64,000 nt of DNA from Burkholderiales bacterium (GCA_024235795.1 JACKLR010000002.1:248001-312000); one strand, 5' to 3'. Positions 36,116 through 44,458 are shown, counted from the stretch's first letter. The notes: generated from the letters alone by a model not told the origin. Numbers and translations: made by a program.

Positions 36116-36535
36116 ATGATTAACGCCAATAACACCATCAAAATAATTTTTGTAATTAGCATGAGTCTGTTTTCGATTAATATGCTCGCATATGCAGACG
36201 ACAGAGATCAAAGAAATGAACAAGATATCATCGATTCAGATCATTCAGGCCCGGTCTATACGCAAGCTGAAATACTGATTAACAAACCGACCCATATGAT
36301 CGTTGAAACACCCGATGATATACGTATTGACAGCCCATCTCATCCAAACGTTGAATCGCCCAAAGATGTGCTGATTGACAGACCCTCCGGCATCAATGTT
36401 GAAACACCGGATGATATACAGATTAACAGACCAACGCACATTAATGTTGAAACACCCGGGGATATACTGATTGACAGGCCAGCTCCCATAAATGTTGAAA
36501 CACCCCAAGATATACTCATTGATAGACCACTATAA
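36116..36535 (+). CDS. Secreted protein with tandem 16-residue repeats
   Basis: A 139-residue protein of unknown function. Residues 1-27 form a signal peptide (IKIIFVISMSLFSINMLAYA). After a short acidic linker, five full repeats of 16 residues and one partial repeat run from residue 53 to the end. The consensus is I-x-I-D/N-R-P-x-x-I-N-V-E-T-P-x-D. The strict alternation of hydrophobic and polar residues with Pro at fixed positions suggests a beta-solenoid or extended fibre-like fold. There are no Cys. The gene lies between the gcvPB tail and a partial copy of that tail, so it may have arrived by recombination. Confidence 0.75.
   Translation: MINANNTIKIIFVISMSLFSINMLAYADDRDQRNEQDIIDSDHSGPVYTQAEILINKPTHMIVETPDDIRIDSPSHPNVESPKDVLIDRPSGINVETPDDIQINRPTHINVETPGDILIDRPAPINVETPQDILIDRPL
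36272..36532 (+). repeat. Tandem 48-bp coding repeats (16-aa unit)
   Basis: Units of 48 bp encode the repeats of the secreted protein. GTTGAAACACC recurs as the core, with variants such as GTTGAATCGCC in the second unit. The units differ at many third positions, so the array is not a very recent expansion. Confidence 0.8.
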
Positions 36536-36640
36536 GTCTGCATCATTGGATTGCAAGCAAAGGGATTGTCTCTTGCAATACAACAATATCAAACAGAGAG
36601 CAGAAAGAATCAGATGAATGTTGTATTGCAAGACACCTTA

Positions 36641-36758
36641 ACGGGAGGCGACCGATAATCCGGAAATACTGCACACCGCGCCGCATACGATGCCGGTAGG
36701 GCGTTTGGATGAGGTGCGTGCTGCGCGCAAACTTAAGTTGCGGGGCGATCATATATAA
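36641..36758 (+). pseudogene. Second partial copy of the gcvPB 3' end
   Basis: Positions 36641-36727 match 35857-35943 with one difference, at a fixed offset of 784 bases. The last nine codons then diverge (RQLKLRGD-stop in the gene, RKLKLRGDHI-stop here) but keep the same protein. Only the last 38 codons or so are present, with no start. It looks like the tail of a slightly different gcvPB allele. Confidence 0.9.
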
Positions 36759-36941
36759 AAGCAGAAATATTTTGAATTTTTTAGCAAGTGACCATGTCGT
36801 TTCTGTTCGAGCCAGTTGTCATGATTTGTTACTATTTGTATTTAATACAATTCGATATAATCTATTTGCTTAGGTTATAGGACATTACAGGATGATTATT
36901 GGATAAAATGTCGTATTTTAAATATTAAGTTAGGGCTCACC

Positions 36942-37349
36942 ATGCTCGACACCGAAACACTGAAATACGTTGTTCCAGCTGCAGTCGCGGTTCTTGGATG
37001 GTTTGTGGGTCATCAGTTCAATGTCTATCGTGATCGGCAGAACAAACGGAGGGAGCTACGAATTCAATTCTTGCTGGAAGCCTATCGTCGTCTTGAGTCA
37101 GCCGCGAACCGAGAAGGGAAAACGGAAGAACAAATGCTCGCATTTGAATCTGCCGTCGCGGACATCCAGTTGCTGGGTACCCCAGAGCAAGTTCGTGTAA
37201 CGGTATGCTACCTTGAGCAACATGCCGCAGGTGGCAGTGCACAAATAGACGAAGTGCTGAGAATTCTTCGTCGTGATCTTCGCAAAGAGCTAGGGCTAAA
37301 TGGGGAAGTGGAAAATGCAGTTGTGTTCCGATTTACACGTAGGCCCTAA
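36942..37349 (+). CDS. Single-pass membrane hypothetical protein
   Basis: A 135-residue protein with one transmembrane helix near the N-terminus (YVVPAAVAVLGWFVGHQF, residues 9-26) followed by a basic, helical cytoplasmic domain (VYRDRQNKRRELRIQFLLEA). No motif was recognised; proteins like this are frequent in accessory islands. An AT-rich spacer precedes it. Confidence 0.7.
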   Translation: MLDTETLKYVVPAAVAVLGWFVGHQFNVYRDRQNKRRELRIQFLLEAYRRLESAANREGKTEEQMLAFESAVADIQLLGTPEQVRVTVCYLEQHAAGGSAQIDEVLRILRRDLRKELGLNGEVENAVVFRFTRRP

Positions 37350-37431
37350 CCATCGCCTTTCGTGTTCTTTCAGGCTTTTGGTGAGGCGCTTTTGGCCCCG
37401 TCTGAGCCAAAGTCGTTATGTTTCTTAAACA

Positions 37432-38127
37432 ATGAGTCTAGAAAGATACAGAATTGACAGATTGAGTGATGAAGAAATCATAGGTGAGCTAAAAGAAGTA
37501 GCAAAGTACTATGGCTTAGTTAAATTCACTCGCCATGAATTTGATAAAGTCGCAAAAAAATGTAAAGGAACGGCTGTGCTTTCACGCTTTGGTAGTTGGG
37601 AGGAGGCTCTTTCAAAAACCGGTTTTGAGTTAAAGAAAAGGTCAAAAAAAGCCCGTCATTTCATCTTAGAAAGTGAACTTATGGTGGAAATGGCACGGGT
37701 TTTTGAAACTTTGGGCCACAGACCGTCAAAAACTGAATGGGAAGCACTAAAACCTAAGTTTTCTTATACTACGTACAAAACAAGATATAAAGGCTGGGTA
37801 AATGCCTGGCGGCATTTTTTTGAGAACTTTAAAGGAATTGATCTGGAATCAGAGGAATGTATTGAAAGTATTGGAGAAATTGAACAAGTTCCGATACAAA
37901 TTACAACCGAAGAAAAAAGAACAATCCCTTTAAAGTTAAGGTTAAGGGTATTGCAAAGAGATAATTTTAAATGTGTGTATTGTGGAGCAAGTCCCGCAAC
38001 TGATTCCAATATTCAATTACACATTGATCATATTGTTCCTTTTTCTAAAGGCGGTAAAACTGAATTTGCCAATTTACAAACGCTTTGTCAAAACTGTAAC
38101 TGGGGCAAAGGTGATGACGAAACATAA
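37432..38127 (+). CDS. HNH endonuclease with N-terminal homing-endonuclease-type repeats
   Basis: A 231-residue protein. Two copies of a DNA-binding repeat occupy the first 130 residues: EIIGELKEVAKYYG with SRFGSWEEALSKTGF, and ELMVEMARVFETLGHRPSKT with YKGWVNAWRHFF, similar to homing-endonuclease-associated repeats. The C-terminal HNH domain is complete: CVYCGASPATDSNIQLHIDH, IVPFSKGG and NLQTLCQNCNWGKG, with a four-Cys zinc site. It could be a free-standing homing or restriction-like nuclease. Codon usage is more AT-rich than in neighbouring housekeeping genes, suggesting transfer. Confidence 0.85.
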   Translation: MSLERYRIDRLSDEEIIGELKEVAKYYGLVKFTRHEFDKVAKKCKGTAVLSRFGSWEEALSKTGFELKKRSKKARHFILESELMVEMARVFETLGHRPSKTEWEALKPKFSYTTYKTRYKGWVNAWRHFFENFKGIDLESEECIESIGEIEQVPIQITTEEKRTIPLKLRLRVLQRDNFKCVYCGASPATDSNIQLHIDHIVPFSKGGKTEFANLQTLCQNCNWGKGDDET

Positions 38128-38149
38128 TATTGCGCCCCAGCCCGTAGGT

Positions 38150-38413
38150 TGATGATATGGACTCCTCTCTTTTCGACGGTGTCATAATGCACCACTTATC
38201 AAGAACGGAATAAAAGAGGAGTCCACAATGAATAATAGCGTAGTTGGATTAGACATCGCAAAAAATGTATTTCACTTTTACAGTATGGGTGTAGACGCAA
38301 AAGTGATCAAGAAGAAGCTGAAAGCAAAAGGAAAGCAAAAGGGTCAGACTCGATTGTTTATGATGGAGCTTGCGAAATCCGGAAAAGAACTGAGGTTGCC
38401 GGTTCAAATTTGA
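38150..38413 (+). mobile_element. IS110-family left-end remnant (copy C)
   Basis: A leader GATATGGACTCCTCTCTTTT, then GTGTCATAATGCACCACTTA resembles that of copy B. ATG 38228 starts NNSVVGLDIAKNVFHFYSMG, the IS110 N-terminus with its first catalytic Asp (GLDIAKN). After about 27 residues the sequence changes to a Lys-rich, unrelated stretch (VIKKKLKAKGKQKGQTRLF) and stops at 38413. The rest of the transposase is missing. Confidence 0.8.
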
Positions 38414-38477
38414 GTTGACTCATACTGTTATATTCATTACTGTGTAGAAATGCACACCAATTTACACACATAAAGAC

Positions 38478-38729
38478 ATGGCGCTAAATATTCGCAACAG
38501 TGAAACAGAACATCTCGCAAATGAATTATCCCAACTTACAGGCGAAACTAAAACGGAAGCTGTCAGGAAAGCACTCTCAATGCGTTTACAATTATTAAAA
38601 CAGCAAAAGGAAACGGAAGGCCTTGCCGAAGAACTCAATGAAATAGCCAAGCATTGCGCAAAATTACCTGTCCTGGACAAACGCAGCGAGGACGAAATAC
38701 TTTACGATAAAAATGGCCTCCCATTGTGA
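38478..38729 (+). CDS. vapB: VapB-family antitoxin
   Basis: An 83-residue antitoxin. The N-terminal half ALNIRNSETEHLANELSQLT then GETKTEAVRKALSMRL matches the Rv0623-type VapB DNA-binding domain; the C-terminal segment (LPVLDKRSEDEILYDKNGLP) is the toxin-neutralising tail. It overlaps vapC by four bases (GTGA), as is usual. It would repress its own promoter together with VapC. Confidence 0.9.
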   Translation: MALNIRNSETEHLANELSQLTGETKTEAVRKALSMRLQLLKQQKETEGLAEELNEIAKHCAKLPVLDKRSEDEILYDKNGLPL

Positions 38730-39118
38730 TTATTGATACCTCTGCGATACTGGCCATTCTAGGTGATGAGCCCGAAAGGAAAGCGCTGATCCAATGTATT
38801 ATCAAAGCATCTGATAAAGGATTATCGGCAGCAAGTTTTGTTGAAACGTCTATCGTTCTGGAAGCCCGTTATGGCTATGATGGCGTCAGGGATTTTGATT
38901 TGTTTCTTACCAAAGCCGGAATAACTTTGATCGCGGTTGACGTGGAACAAGCACAAATTGCCCGGCAAGCATTCAAGAAATATGGCAAAGGTAGGCATAT
39001 AGCGGGATTGAATTTTGGGGATTGTTTTTCTTATGCAGCAGCAAAATCCAGCAATGAGCCATTGCTGTTTAAAGGAAATGATTTTTCGCAAACGGATATC
39101 ACGGTTTGTAAATATTAA
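38726..39118 (+). CDS. vapC: VapC-family PIN-domain toxin
   Basis: A 130-residue PIN-domain ribonuclease with GTG start. The acidic active-site residues appear in MIIDTSAILAILGDE (Asp4), FVETSIVLEAR (Glu42) and LNFGDCFSYAAAK (Asp). VapC toxins cut tRNA or rRNA when the antitoxin is degraded. It is coupled to vapB. The pair lies next to an IS110 stub and an HNH gene, consistent with an accessory island. Confidence 0.92.
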   Translation: MIIDTSAILAILGDEPERKALIQCIIKASDKGLSAASFVETSIVLEARYGYDGVRDFDLFLTKAGITLIAVDVEQAQIARQAFKKYGKGRHIAGLNFGDCFSYAAAKSSNEPLLFKGNDFSQTDITVCKY

Positions 39119-39167
39119 CGTGATAGCATTGTAGCCATCCCCTAAAATAGTAAGGTTGGCCAATACC

Positions 39168-39216
39168 CGAAGGGCATTGCGCCACTGACGGTGATTTGAC
39201 GGTGCAATGCGCTTCG
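39168..39216. terminator. Long imperfect hairpin between vapC and the hydrolase gene
   Basis: CGAAG at 39168 and GCATTGCGCC at 39174-39183 pair with GGTGCAATGC at 39201-39210 and CTTCG at 39212-39216, giving about 15 pairs with one internal mismatch and one G-T pair. It lies between convergent genes and could end both transcripts. No T-run is present, so a REP-like element is also possible. Confidence 0.5.
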
Positions 39217-39240
39217 CTTGTTGGCAGCTTGGCGGTCAGA

Positions 39241-40137
39241 CTAATCACCACCCGCGACATCCATCAAAAATTCAGTCATGTATTGATTCACCAGTTCAGG
39301 CTGTTCCTGCTGCACCCAATGGCTGCACTGGGGGATGTATTTGATCTCGAAACGGTTAGTGAAGTAGGGCTCCATCCCGTAGGTGAGTTCTTTGCCCAGG
39401 GCGGTGTCTTCTTCTCCCCAGATTAACAGTGCTGGGCACTTGATTTGGCCGAATGACCGTTCCCCGTGACGTATCCGTTCACGAAATGCCGCGCGATAGT
39501 AGTTGATCGCTGCGGTCAGCACGCCGGGCTTTTGCAGTGCTTCGGCATAGTGCTGCAGTTCATCGTCTGAGAATGCTTCCTTCCGAATCGCCATGCCGCG
39601 AAAAGCCTTTTTAACAAACCACCGCAGGTTCAGGCGTATGCCGAATTCCGGCAGCCACGGAATCTGAAAAAAGAATATGTACCAGCTGCGACGCAATTGC
39701 CGCCAATTGGTTTTGAGGTGCTGTTGAAACGCGGTCGGGTGCGGGCAATTCAATACAATCAGTTTTTCAGTGGCCTGCGGATACTCTGCTGCAAACACCC
39801 AGGCGATTCCGCCACCCCAGTCATGGCCGACAATGGTTGCCTTTTCTTCACCGAATGCGCGAATTAATGCCATGACATCGGCAGCGAGCGTATCGATAAC
39901 GTAGTTCGTCACACCGGGTGGCTTGTCGCTGTCGTTGTAGCCGCGCAGATCGGGCACGACGACGCGAAAATGTTGCGCCAGCGCTGGAATCTGATGCCGC
40001 CAGGAATACCAGAATTCCGGGAAACCGTGCAGGAGCAGGACAAGCGGCCCTTCGCCCCGCGTGACATAGTGCAGGCGGACGCCGTTGACGTGCGCATAAC
40101 CATGTTGCCAGGATTCATTTATGACGTAATGCCTCAT
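39241..40137 (-). CDS. Alpha/beta hydrolase, epoxide hydrolase / dehalogenase type
   Basis: A 298-residue alpha/beta hydrolase. The nucleophile is an Asp in GHDWGGG (about residue 106), the oxyanion motif HGFPEFWYSWRHQ is at 37-49, the acid is in WGEEDTALG and the base is His in QCSHWVQ. An Asp nucleophile points to epoxide hydrolase or haloalkane dehalogenase activity and not an esterase. Tyr residues in the cap (AAINYYRAAFR) favour epoxide hydrolase. The natural substrate is unknown. Confidence 0.88.
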   Translation of the reverse strand: MRHYVINESWQHGYAHVNGVRLHYVTRGEGPLVLLLHGFPEFWYSWRHQIPALAQHFRVVVPDLRGYNDSDKPPGVTNYVIDTLAADVMALIRAFGEEKATIVGHDWGGGIAWVFAAEYPQATEKLIVLNCPHPTAFQQHLKTNWRQLRRSWYIFFFQIPWLPEFGIRLNLRWFVKKAFRGMAIRKEAFSDDELQHYAEALQKPGVLTAAINYYRAAFRERIRHGERSFGQIKCPALLIWGEEDTALGKELTYGMEPYFTNRFEIKYIPQCSHWVQQEQPELVNQYMTEFLMDVAGGD

Positions 40138-40329
40138 CTTTTGTCATTAAATTGCTTGACTGACTTTAGCATAAATGCAATCCAAATTAGCAGGTAAAGT
40201 GTCTTGCCCGCAGAACATTCATTACCAGGATGTGGTTAAGAGTGCCGGCGTTTTTGTTGCCGTTATAAAAAGCGTTTATTTTTTCAATACGCTATAATTG
40301 CTCATTTTACAACACGAGGCAGACTGTAA

Positions 40330-40869
40330 ATGCGTATCGAAGCTATACCCATCGGCAACAACGTGCCGGAAGACGTCAATGTATTGATAGAAGTGCCGAT
40401 TGGCGGGCATCCCATCAAGTATGAGCTCGACAAGCATTCGGGTACGCTGGTAGTGGATCGTTTCTTGCATACGCCGATGACTTATCCGGGCAACTACGGA
40501 TTCGTACCCAGCACGTTGTCTGACGATGGCGACCCCATCGACGTGCTGGTGTGTAACACCCGTCCGCTTGTGCCGGGCTGCGTGATTAACGTGCGTCCGA
40601 TCGGCGTGCTGGTAATGGAAGATAATTCCGGACAGGATGAAAAGATCATCGCGGTGCCTTCACCGCATGTGACCAAACGTTACGAGAAAATTTTCAATTA
40701 CGACAGTCTGCCGGAAATTACCCTCAGCCAGATTGCGCATTTTTTTGAGCATTACAAGGATCTGGAACCCGGAAAATGGGTAAAAATTGGCGACTGGCGC
40801 GATGCCAGCGAAGCTCGACGGCTGATTGTCGAAGCCATTGAGCGTTACAAAAACTCTATATCCGAATGA
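40330..40869 (+). CDS. ppa: Inorganic pyrophosphatase
   Basis: Hydrolyses pyrophosphate and pulls biosynthetic reactions forward. The 179-residue product is the usual family I length. The metal-binding motif DDGDPIDVLV is near residue 65; conserved YPGNYGFVP and KKW-type EPGKWVKIGDW are seen. GAGG lies 14 bases before the ATG. It is a single gene between divergent and convergent neighbours. Confidence 0.97.
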   Translation: MRIEAIPIGNNVPEDVNVLIEVPIGGHPIKYELDKHSGTLVVDRFLHTPMTYPGNYGFVPSTLSDDGDPIDVLVCNTRPLVPGCVINVRPIGVLVMEDNSGQDEKIIAVPSPHVTKRYEKIFNYDSLPEITLSQIAHFFEHYKDLEPGKWVKIGDWRDASEARRLIVEAIERYKNSISE

Positions 40870-40934
40870 TAGTGCCAGTCGTTGTGGCTGTTGGAGAACG
40901 AACAAGCTGATCGTGTGTTTTCAGAGATTGTCCG

Positions 40935-42596
40935 TCAAATCCCGGTAATTTCTCCGTCATCGGTCAGATCAATACGATGAGCAGCCGGTTCGCGCGGCAA
41001 TCCGGGCATAGTGACAATATCGCCGGTCAGCACCAGCAGATAACCCGCGCCCGCGGCGATGCGCACCGATTCAACCGGCAGCGCAAAACCCCGGGGGTGT
41101 CCCACCAGCGCGGGATCGCCGCTGAGTGACAAATGAGTTTTTGCAATGCAGACCGGAAGACGGCCATAACCCAGTGTGCTGATGCGTTCCAGATCCTTTC
41201 TGGCGGTACGGCTGAACTCGACTTCGCTGGCGCCGTAAATCGTACGGGCCACTGCGGTAATTTTCGCCTCGGGTTCGGATTCCAGCGCATAAAGAAAACG
41301 TGTCTTGGGTTGTGGCTGCGCGGCCGCACGGACGACGGCATGCGCCAGATGTTCAGCACCCGCGCCGCCATCCGTGAATCCGGTAAAGCGTGCGATATTC
41401 AGTTCGCGTTGATTACACCAGCGTTCAATGACAGTCAGTTCCTGTTCGCTGTCATTCGCAAAACAATTGATTGCGATGACGGGTTCGAAACCAAATGCGC
41501 ACACGCTGTGGACATGATGATCGAGGTGTGCCAGTCCGCGTTCGATTTCGCTGATATCGCCTGACAAATTGGGATCTTCGCCGCCGTGTATGCGCAGGGC
41601 GCGCACCGTAACCACCAGCACCACGGCGCTGGGCCACAGGCCGGAGCTGCGGCATTTCAGGTCAAAGAATTTTTCCGCACCCAGGTCGAAACCAAAACCG
41701 GCTTCTGTTACTGCATAGTCGGCATAGGTTGCTGCAGCGCTGGTGGCCATCACACTGTTGCAGCCGTGCGCGATGTTGCCAAACGGCCCGCCATGCACAA
41801 AAGCTGGAACGCCTTCAGAGGATTGCACCAGGTTTGGCAGAAACGCATCCTGAAGCAAAGCGGCCATTGCGCCTGTCGCCTGCAGACTGTGTGCCGTTAC
41901 CGGATCACCGGACCGGTCGAACCCGACCAGAATTTGTCCCAGCCGTGTTTTGAGATCTACCAGATCTTCGCAAAGACAGAGTATGGCCATGACTTCAGAA
42001 GCTGCGGTAATATCAAAGCCTGTTTCGCGCGGTACGCCATTGAAGCGTCCTCCTAGTCCAATGACCGTCTGGCGCAGGGCGCGGTCATTCATATCCAGCA
42101 CACGGCGCCAAAAAATCTGGCGATGTTCCAGGTCAAGCTCGCTGCGAAAATGAACGGTATTGTCCAGCAAAGCGGCCAGCAGATTATGCGCTGCGCCGAT
42201 GGCATGCATGTCCCCGGTGAAGTGCATATTGATACGGGCCGATGGTTCGAGCTGGCAGCGGCCGCCACCGGTGCCGCCACCTTTTACGCCAAAGACCGGG
42301 CCTAGAGAGGGTTCGCGTAATGCAAGTGAAACATGTTTGCCTATGCTGGCCATTCCCTGTGCCAGTCCAATTGCAACCGTTGTTTTTCCTTCGCCACTGC
42401 GGGTCGGGTTAATCGCCGAAACCAGAATAATTTTTCCCTTTGGCCTGGTGCCTTTCTTTGGCAGTGTGTCCAATTGGAGCTTTGCCATATGCTGGCCGTA
42501 GCAATTCAGTGCTTTCTGGGGTAGTCCCAGCTTTCCAGCAATGTCGAGTATTGGTTGCATGTTAAGGGTTATTGGCGAGGGATAAAATTGCGACAA
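40935..42596 (-). CDS. fhs: Formate-tetrahydrofolate ligase
   Basis: Makes 10-formyl-THF from formate, ATP and THF, supplying one-carbon units. The 553-residue product matches the family length. The ATP loop TRSGEGKTTVAIGL is near residue 67, followed by LREPSLGPVFGVKGGGTGGG, FTGDMHAIGAAHNL and PAFVHGGPFGNIAHGCNS. It may work with the glycine cleavage genes earlier in the window in C1 metabolism, though it is not linked to them in an operon. Confidence 0.96.
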   Translation of the reverse strand: MSQFYPSPITLNMQPILDIAGKLGLPQKALNCYGQHMAKLQLDTLPKKGTRPKGKIILVSAINPTRSGEGKTTVAIGLAQGMASIGKHVSLALREPSLGPVFGVKGGGTGGGRCQLEPSARINMHFTGDMHAIGAAHNLLAALLDNTVHFRSELDLEHRQIFWRRVLDMNDRALRQTVIGLGGRFNGVPRETGFDITAASEVMAILCLCEDLVDLKTRLGQILVGFDRSGDPVTAHSLQATGAMAALLQDAFLPNLVQSSEGVPAFVHGGPFGNIAHGCNSVMATSAAATYADYAVTEAGFGFDLGAEKFFDLKCRSSGLWPSAVVLVVTVRALRIHGGEDPNLSGDISEIERGLAHLDHHVHSVCAFGFEPVIAINCFANDSEQELTVIERWCNQRELNIARFTGFTDGGAGAEHLAHAVVRAAAQPQPKTRFLYALESEPEAKITAVARTIYGASEVEFSRTARKDLERISTLGYGRLPVCIAKTHLSLSGDPALVGHPRGFALPVESVRIAAGAGYLLVLTGDIVTMPGLPREPAAHRIDLTDDGEITGI

Positions 42597-43197
42597 TGTT
42601 AACCTGAATATTGCACCGGTACGTTAGGTTTTAGCTTGTAATCGCCATTATGATTACGTTTCGTTAAATGATGAAAAAGTACAATTTGCCCCCACAACAC
42701 ACAACTTGCTGGTTTTTAACTTGCCTTGTTTTAAATTGAACGTACATGCTCTCTTAGTCGCAGAATAACTGCGTCTGCGGTCGCGAGCACGCTCAATTCA
42801 AAACAATTCGGCGTTTAAATTCCAGCAACTGGAGCAATATTCAGGTTTCTTGTCTAACGCGTTAAAGATTGTGTGGACAAATCATTACTCTACCATACTA
42901 TGCAATTGTGGATAAGTCGACTGCTTTGGGTTGTCATGTTGACAGTGTTCTGAGTATCGGAGAAAGAAAACGGATTTCGCTAAAAACGAAGCGAACAGGT
43001 TGTTTTCGCCTTATACGTTGTGTTTCTTTTTGTAATTTATTGTGAATCTTGCTTACGGTAAGATCAATGACAACAACCTGCTAAAGAATTAAGCATTCTT
43101 TACGATAAAGCTATATCCGAAACATGGATTTTGCATGTTGAGAATGGTTTTTACCGGATATCGAAAGTCCAGTTAATTCAGAATTCAGGATAGTGAG
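42597..43197. other. 600-base gene-free region with an imperfect inverted repeat
   Basis: A long gap between the divergent fhs and HDOD genes. An imperfect inverted repeat TTTTAAATTGAACGT (42729-42743) and ACGCTCAATTCAAAA (42789-42803) encloses a G+C-rich core with a smaller CGCAG-AATAA-CTGCG hairpin. The rest is AT-rich, with no ORF, tRNA or known riboswitch motif seen. It may hold two promoters and possibly a small RNA. Confidence 0.4.
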
Positions 43198-44091
43198 ATG
43201 AAAGCTTTAAATGTGCATGATAAACATGAAATCAATACAAATCTTCGAAAAACGTTACAACAGACTGAATTGATTCCGCCGCTGCCTGAAACGGCTCAAA
43301 AAATTTTAGTGCTGCGCAATAAACCGGACGCCAATTTAGAGGAATTGGTTCAGCTGATTGAGCATGATCCCGCTCTGGCAGCTTTTGTCATGAAATATGC
43401 ACGCATGGCTATTTTTGGCTATGGCGAACGCATTACTTCCGTGACACACGCTGTTTCACTGGTGCTTGGCTATACAACTGCGCTCAATGTTACTTTGGGT
43501 GTTGCTTCATCGGGCAGTCTTAAAATCCCTAATTATGGCCCGCTAGGTCGTGTCCGCCTTTGGAGTCAGGCATTGGAGTGTGCCCAGTTATGCCGTGAAC
43601 TCAGTAAGTGCATGGCAAAAAAACAATTTATCAATTCCGGGCTTGCTTATCTGGGCGGATTGCTTCATAACTTTGGTTACCTGTTGTTTGCGCATTTCTG
43701 CCCCAAAGAATTTGTCAGTCTGAATGAAATGGTTATTCAGGATCCTCACCAGGATATCAGAGTGCTTGAGATACAGAATTTTGGCATTACCCATGATCTC
43801 ATTGGTTTGTATCTGTTAAAAGCATGGAAGCTGCCGGAGGAAGTTATCATGATGGCAGCCAAGCACCATTTCCCGGATTGTGCAGGTAAGCATGCGCTTT
43901 ATGTGAAGCTTGTTGCAACCGCTAATCGCTTGTTACAAAAAGGCGGAATACCTGATTCCTGTATGCACATTGAAACATCTTCACTGCTGAAAGATTTAGG
44001 CATCAGTGAATCAGATGCGGACAGGGAATTACACAAAGTGCTGGAATGCCAAAGTGAGTTGTATGAGCTGGCCAACGGCCTTATGGCTTAG
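43198..44091 (+). CDS. HDOD domain protein
   Basis: A 297-residue HDOD protein. The HDOD region spans about residues 25-215: IPPLPETAQKILVLRNKPDA, LEELVQLIEHDPALAAFVMK, the segment SVTHAVSLVLGYTTALNVTL, and GLAYLGGLLHNFGYLLFAHF. HDOD proteins act in signalling or in control of motility and pili; most lack nuclease or phosphodiesterase activity. No second domain is attached. The neighbouring sigma factor pair is on the other strand. Confidence 0.88.
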   Translation: MKALNVHDKHEINTNLRKTLQQTELIPPLPETAQKILVLRNKPDANLEELVQLIEHDPALAAFVMKYARMAIFGYGERITSVTHAVSLVLGYTTALNVTLGVASSGSLKIPNYGPLGRVRLWSQALECAQLCRELSKCMAKKQFINSGLAYLGGLLHNFGYLLFAHFCPKEFVSLNEMVIQDPHQDIRVLEIQNFGITHDLIGLYLLKAWKLPEEVIMMAAKHHFPDCAGKHALYVKLVATANRLLQKGGIPDSCMHIETSSLLKDLGISESDADRELHKVLECQSELYELANGLMA

Positions 44092-44173
44092 GAAAAGAAA
44101 TCGCTAAACAATTAATGTTTCAATAAATTCTGTTTTAATCAAACCAGCTATTGATTATTGTCTGGGTTTCGAT

Positions 44174-44210
44174 AGCCAATTTGCATTTAGGGACTAAATG
44201 CAAATTGGCT
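44174..44210. terminator. Bidirectional hairpin between HDOD and anti-sigma genes
   Basis: A perfect 17-bp stem, 44174-44190 and 44194-44210, with a three-base loop (GGA). The right arm overlaps the anti-sigma stop codon. Both genes converge here. The right flank has AATTTT, so rightward termination is plausible. Confidence 0.75.
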
Positions 44211-44442
44211 AATTTTCCAGCAGCTTATTGATAATGCGGTGTTTTGCCTCTGCTGATAATTCGAATTCCTTGCTAACGGTTAAGCGGCGGGATGCTTCCC
44301 GCAGAAATTCAAGTTGGTCGGTGAAATTTTTGCAATTACGGCAAAGCAGCAAGTGGAATTTAAATGTAAGATTTTTCCAGAAAGGCAATTTTTCATCCAT
44401 TGCCCTAGATGCCAGTTGGCTGGCCTTTTTGCAATTCAACAT
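44209..44442 (-). CDS. Zinc-finger anti-sigma factor (zf-HC2)
   Basis: A 77-residue protein with the anti-sigma zinc-binding pattern: Cys4 in MLNCKKASQLASRAMD and H30-x3-C34-x2-C37 in HLLLCRNCKNF. Such proteins hold an ECF sigma factor inactive, often until a redox change or metal alters the zinc site. There is no transmembrane segment, so it is a soluble anti-sigma. It follows the sigma gene by 16 bases on the same strand. Confidence 0.88.
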   Translation of the reverse strand: MLNCKKASQLASRAMDEKLPFWKNLTFKFHLLLCRNCKNFTDQLEFLREASRRLTVSKEFELSAEAKHRIINKLLEN

Positions 44443-44458
44443 TCTATTTTTCCAGCAA

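Noticed and set aside
36272..36532. 48-bp direct repeats resembling a CRISPR array
   Set aside because: The repeats are contiguous, in frame and coding, with no variable spacers and no cas genes.
19842..36585. Shared 14-mer CTTGCAATACAACA at 19842 and 36572
   Set aside because: The first lies in the coding frame of the IS1380 remnant. A shared 14-mer is expected by chance in 64 kb, so no link is claimed.
36641..36758. Second glycine decarboxylase gene
   Set aside because: Only the last 38 codons are present, with no start or active-site sequence.
41133..42056. Plus-strand frames opposite fhs
   Set aside because: Shadows of a conserved housekeeping gene; no start signals or homology.
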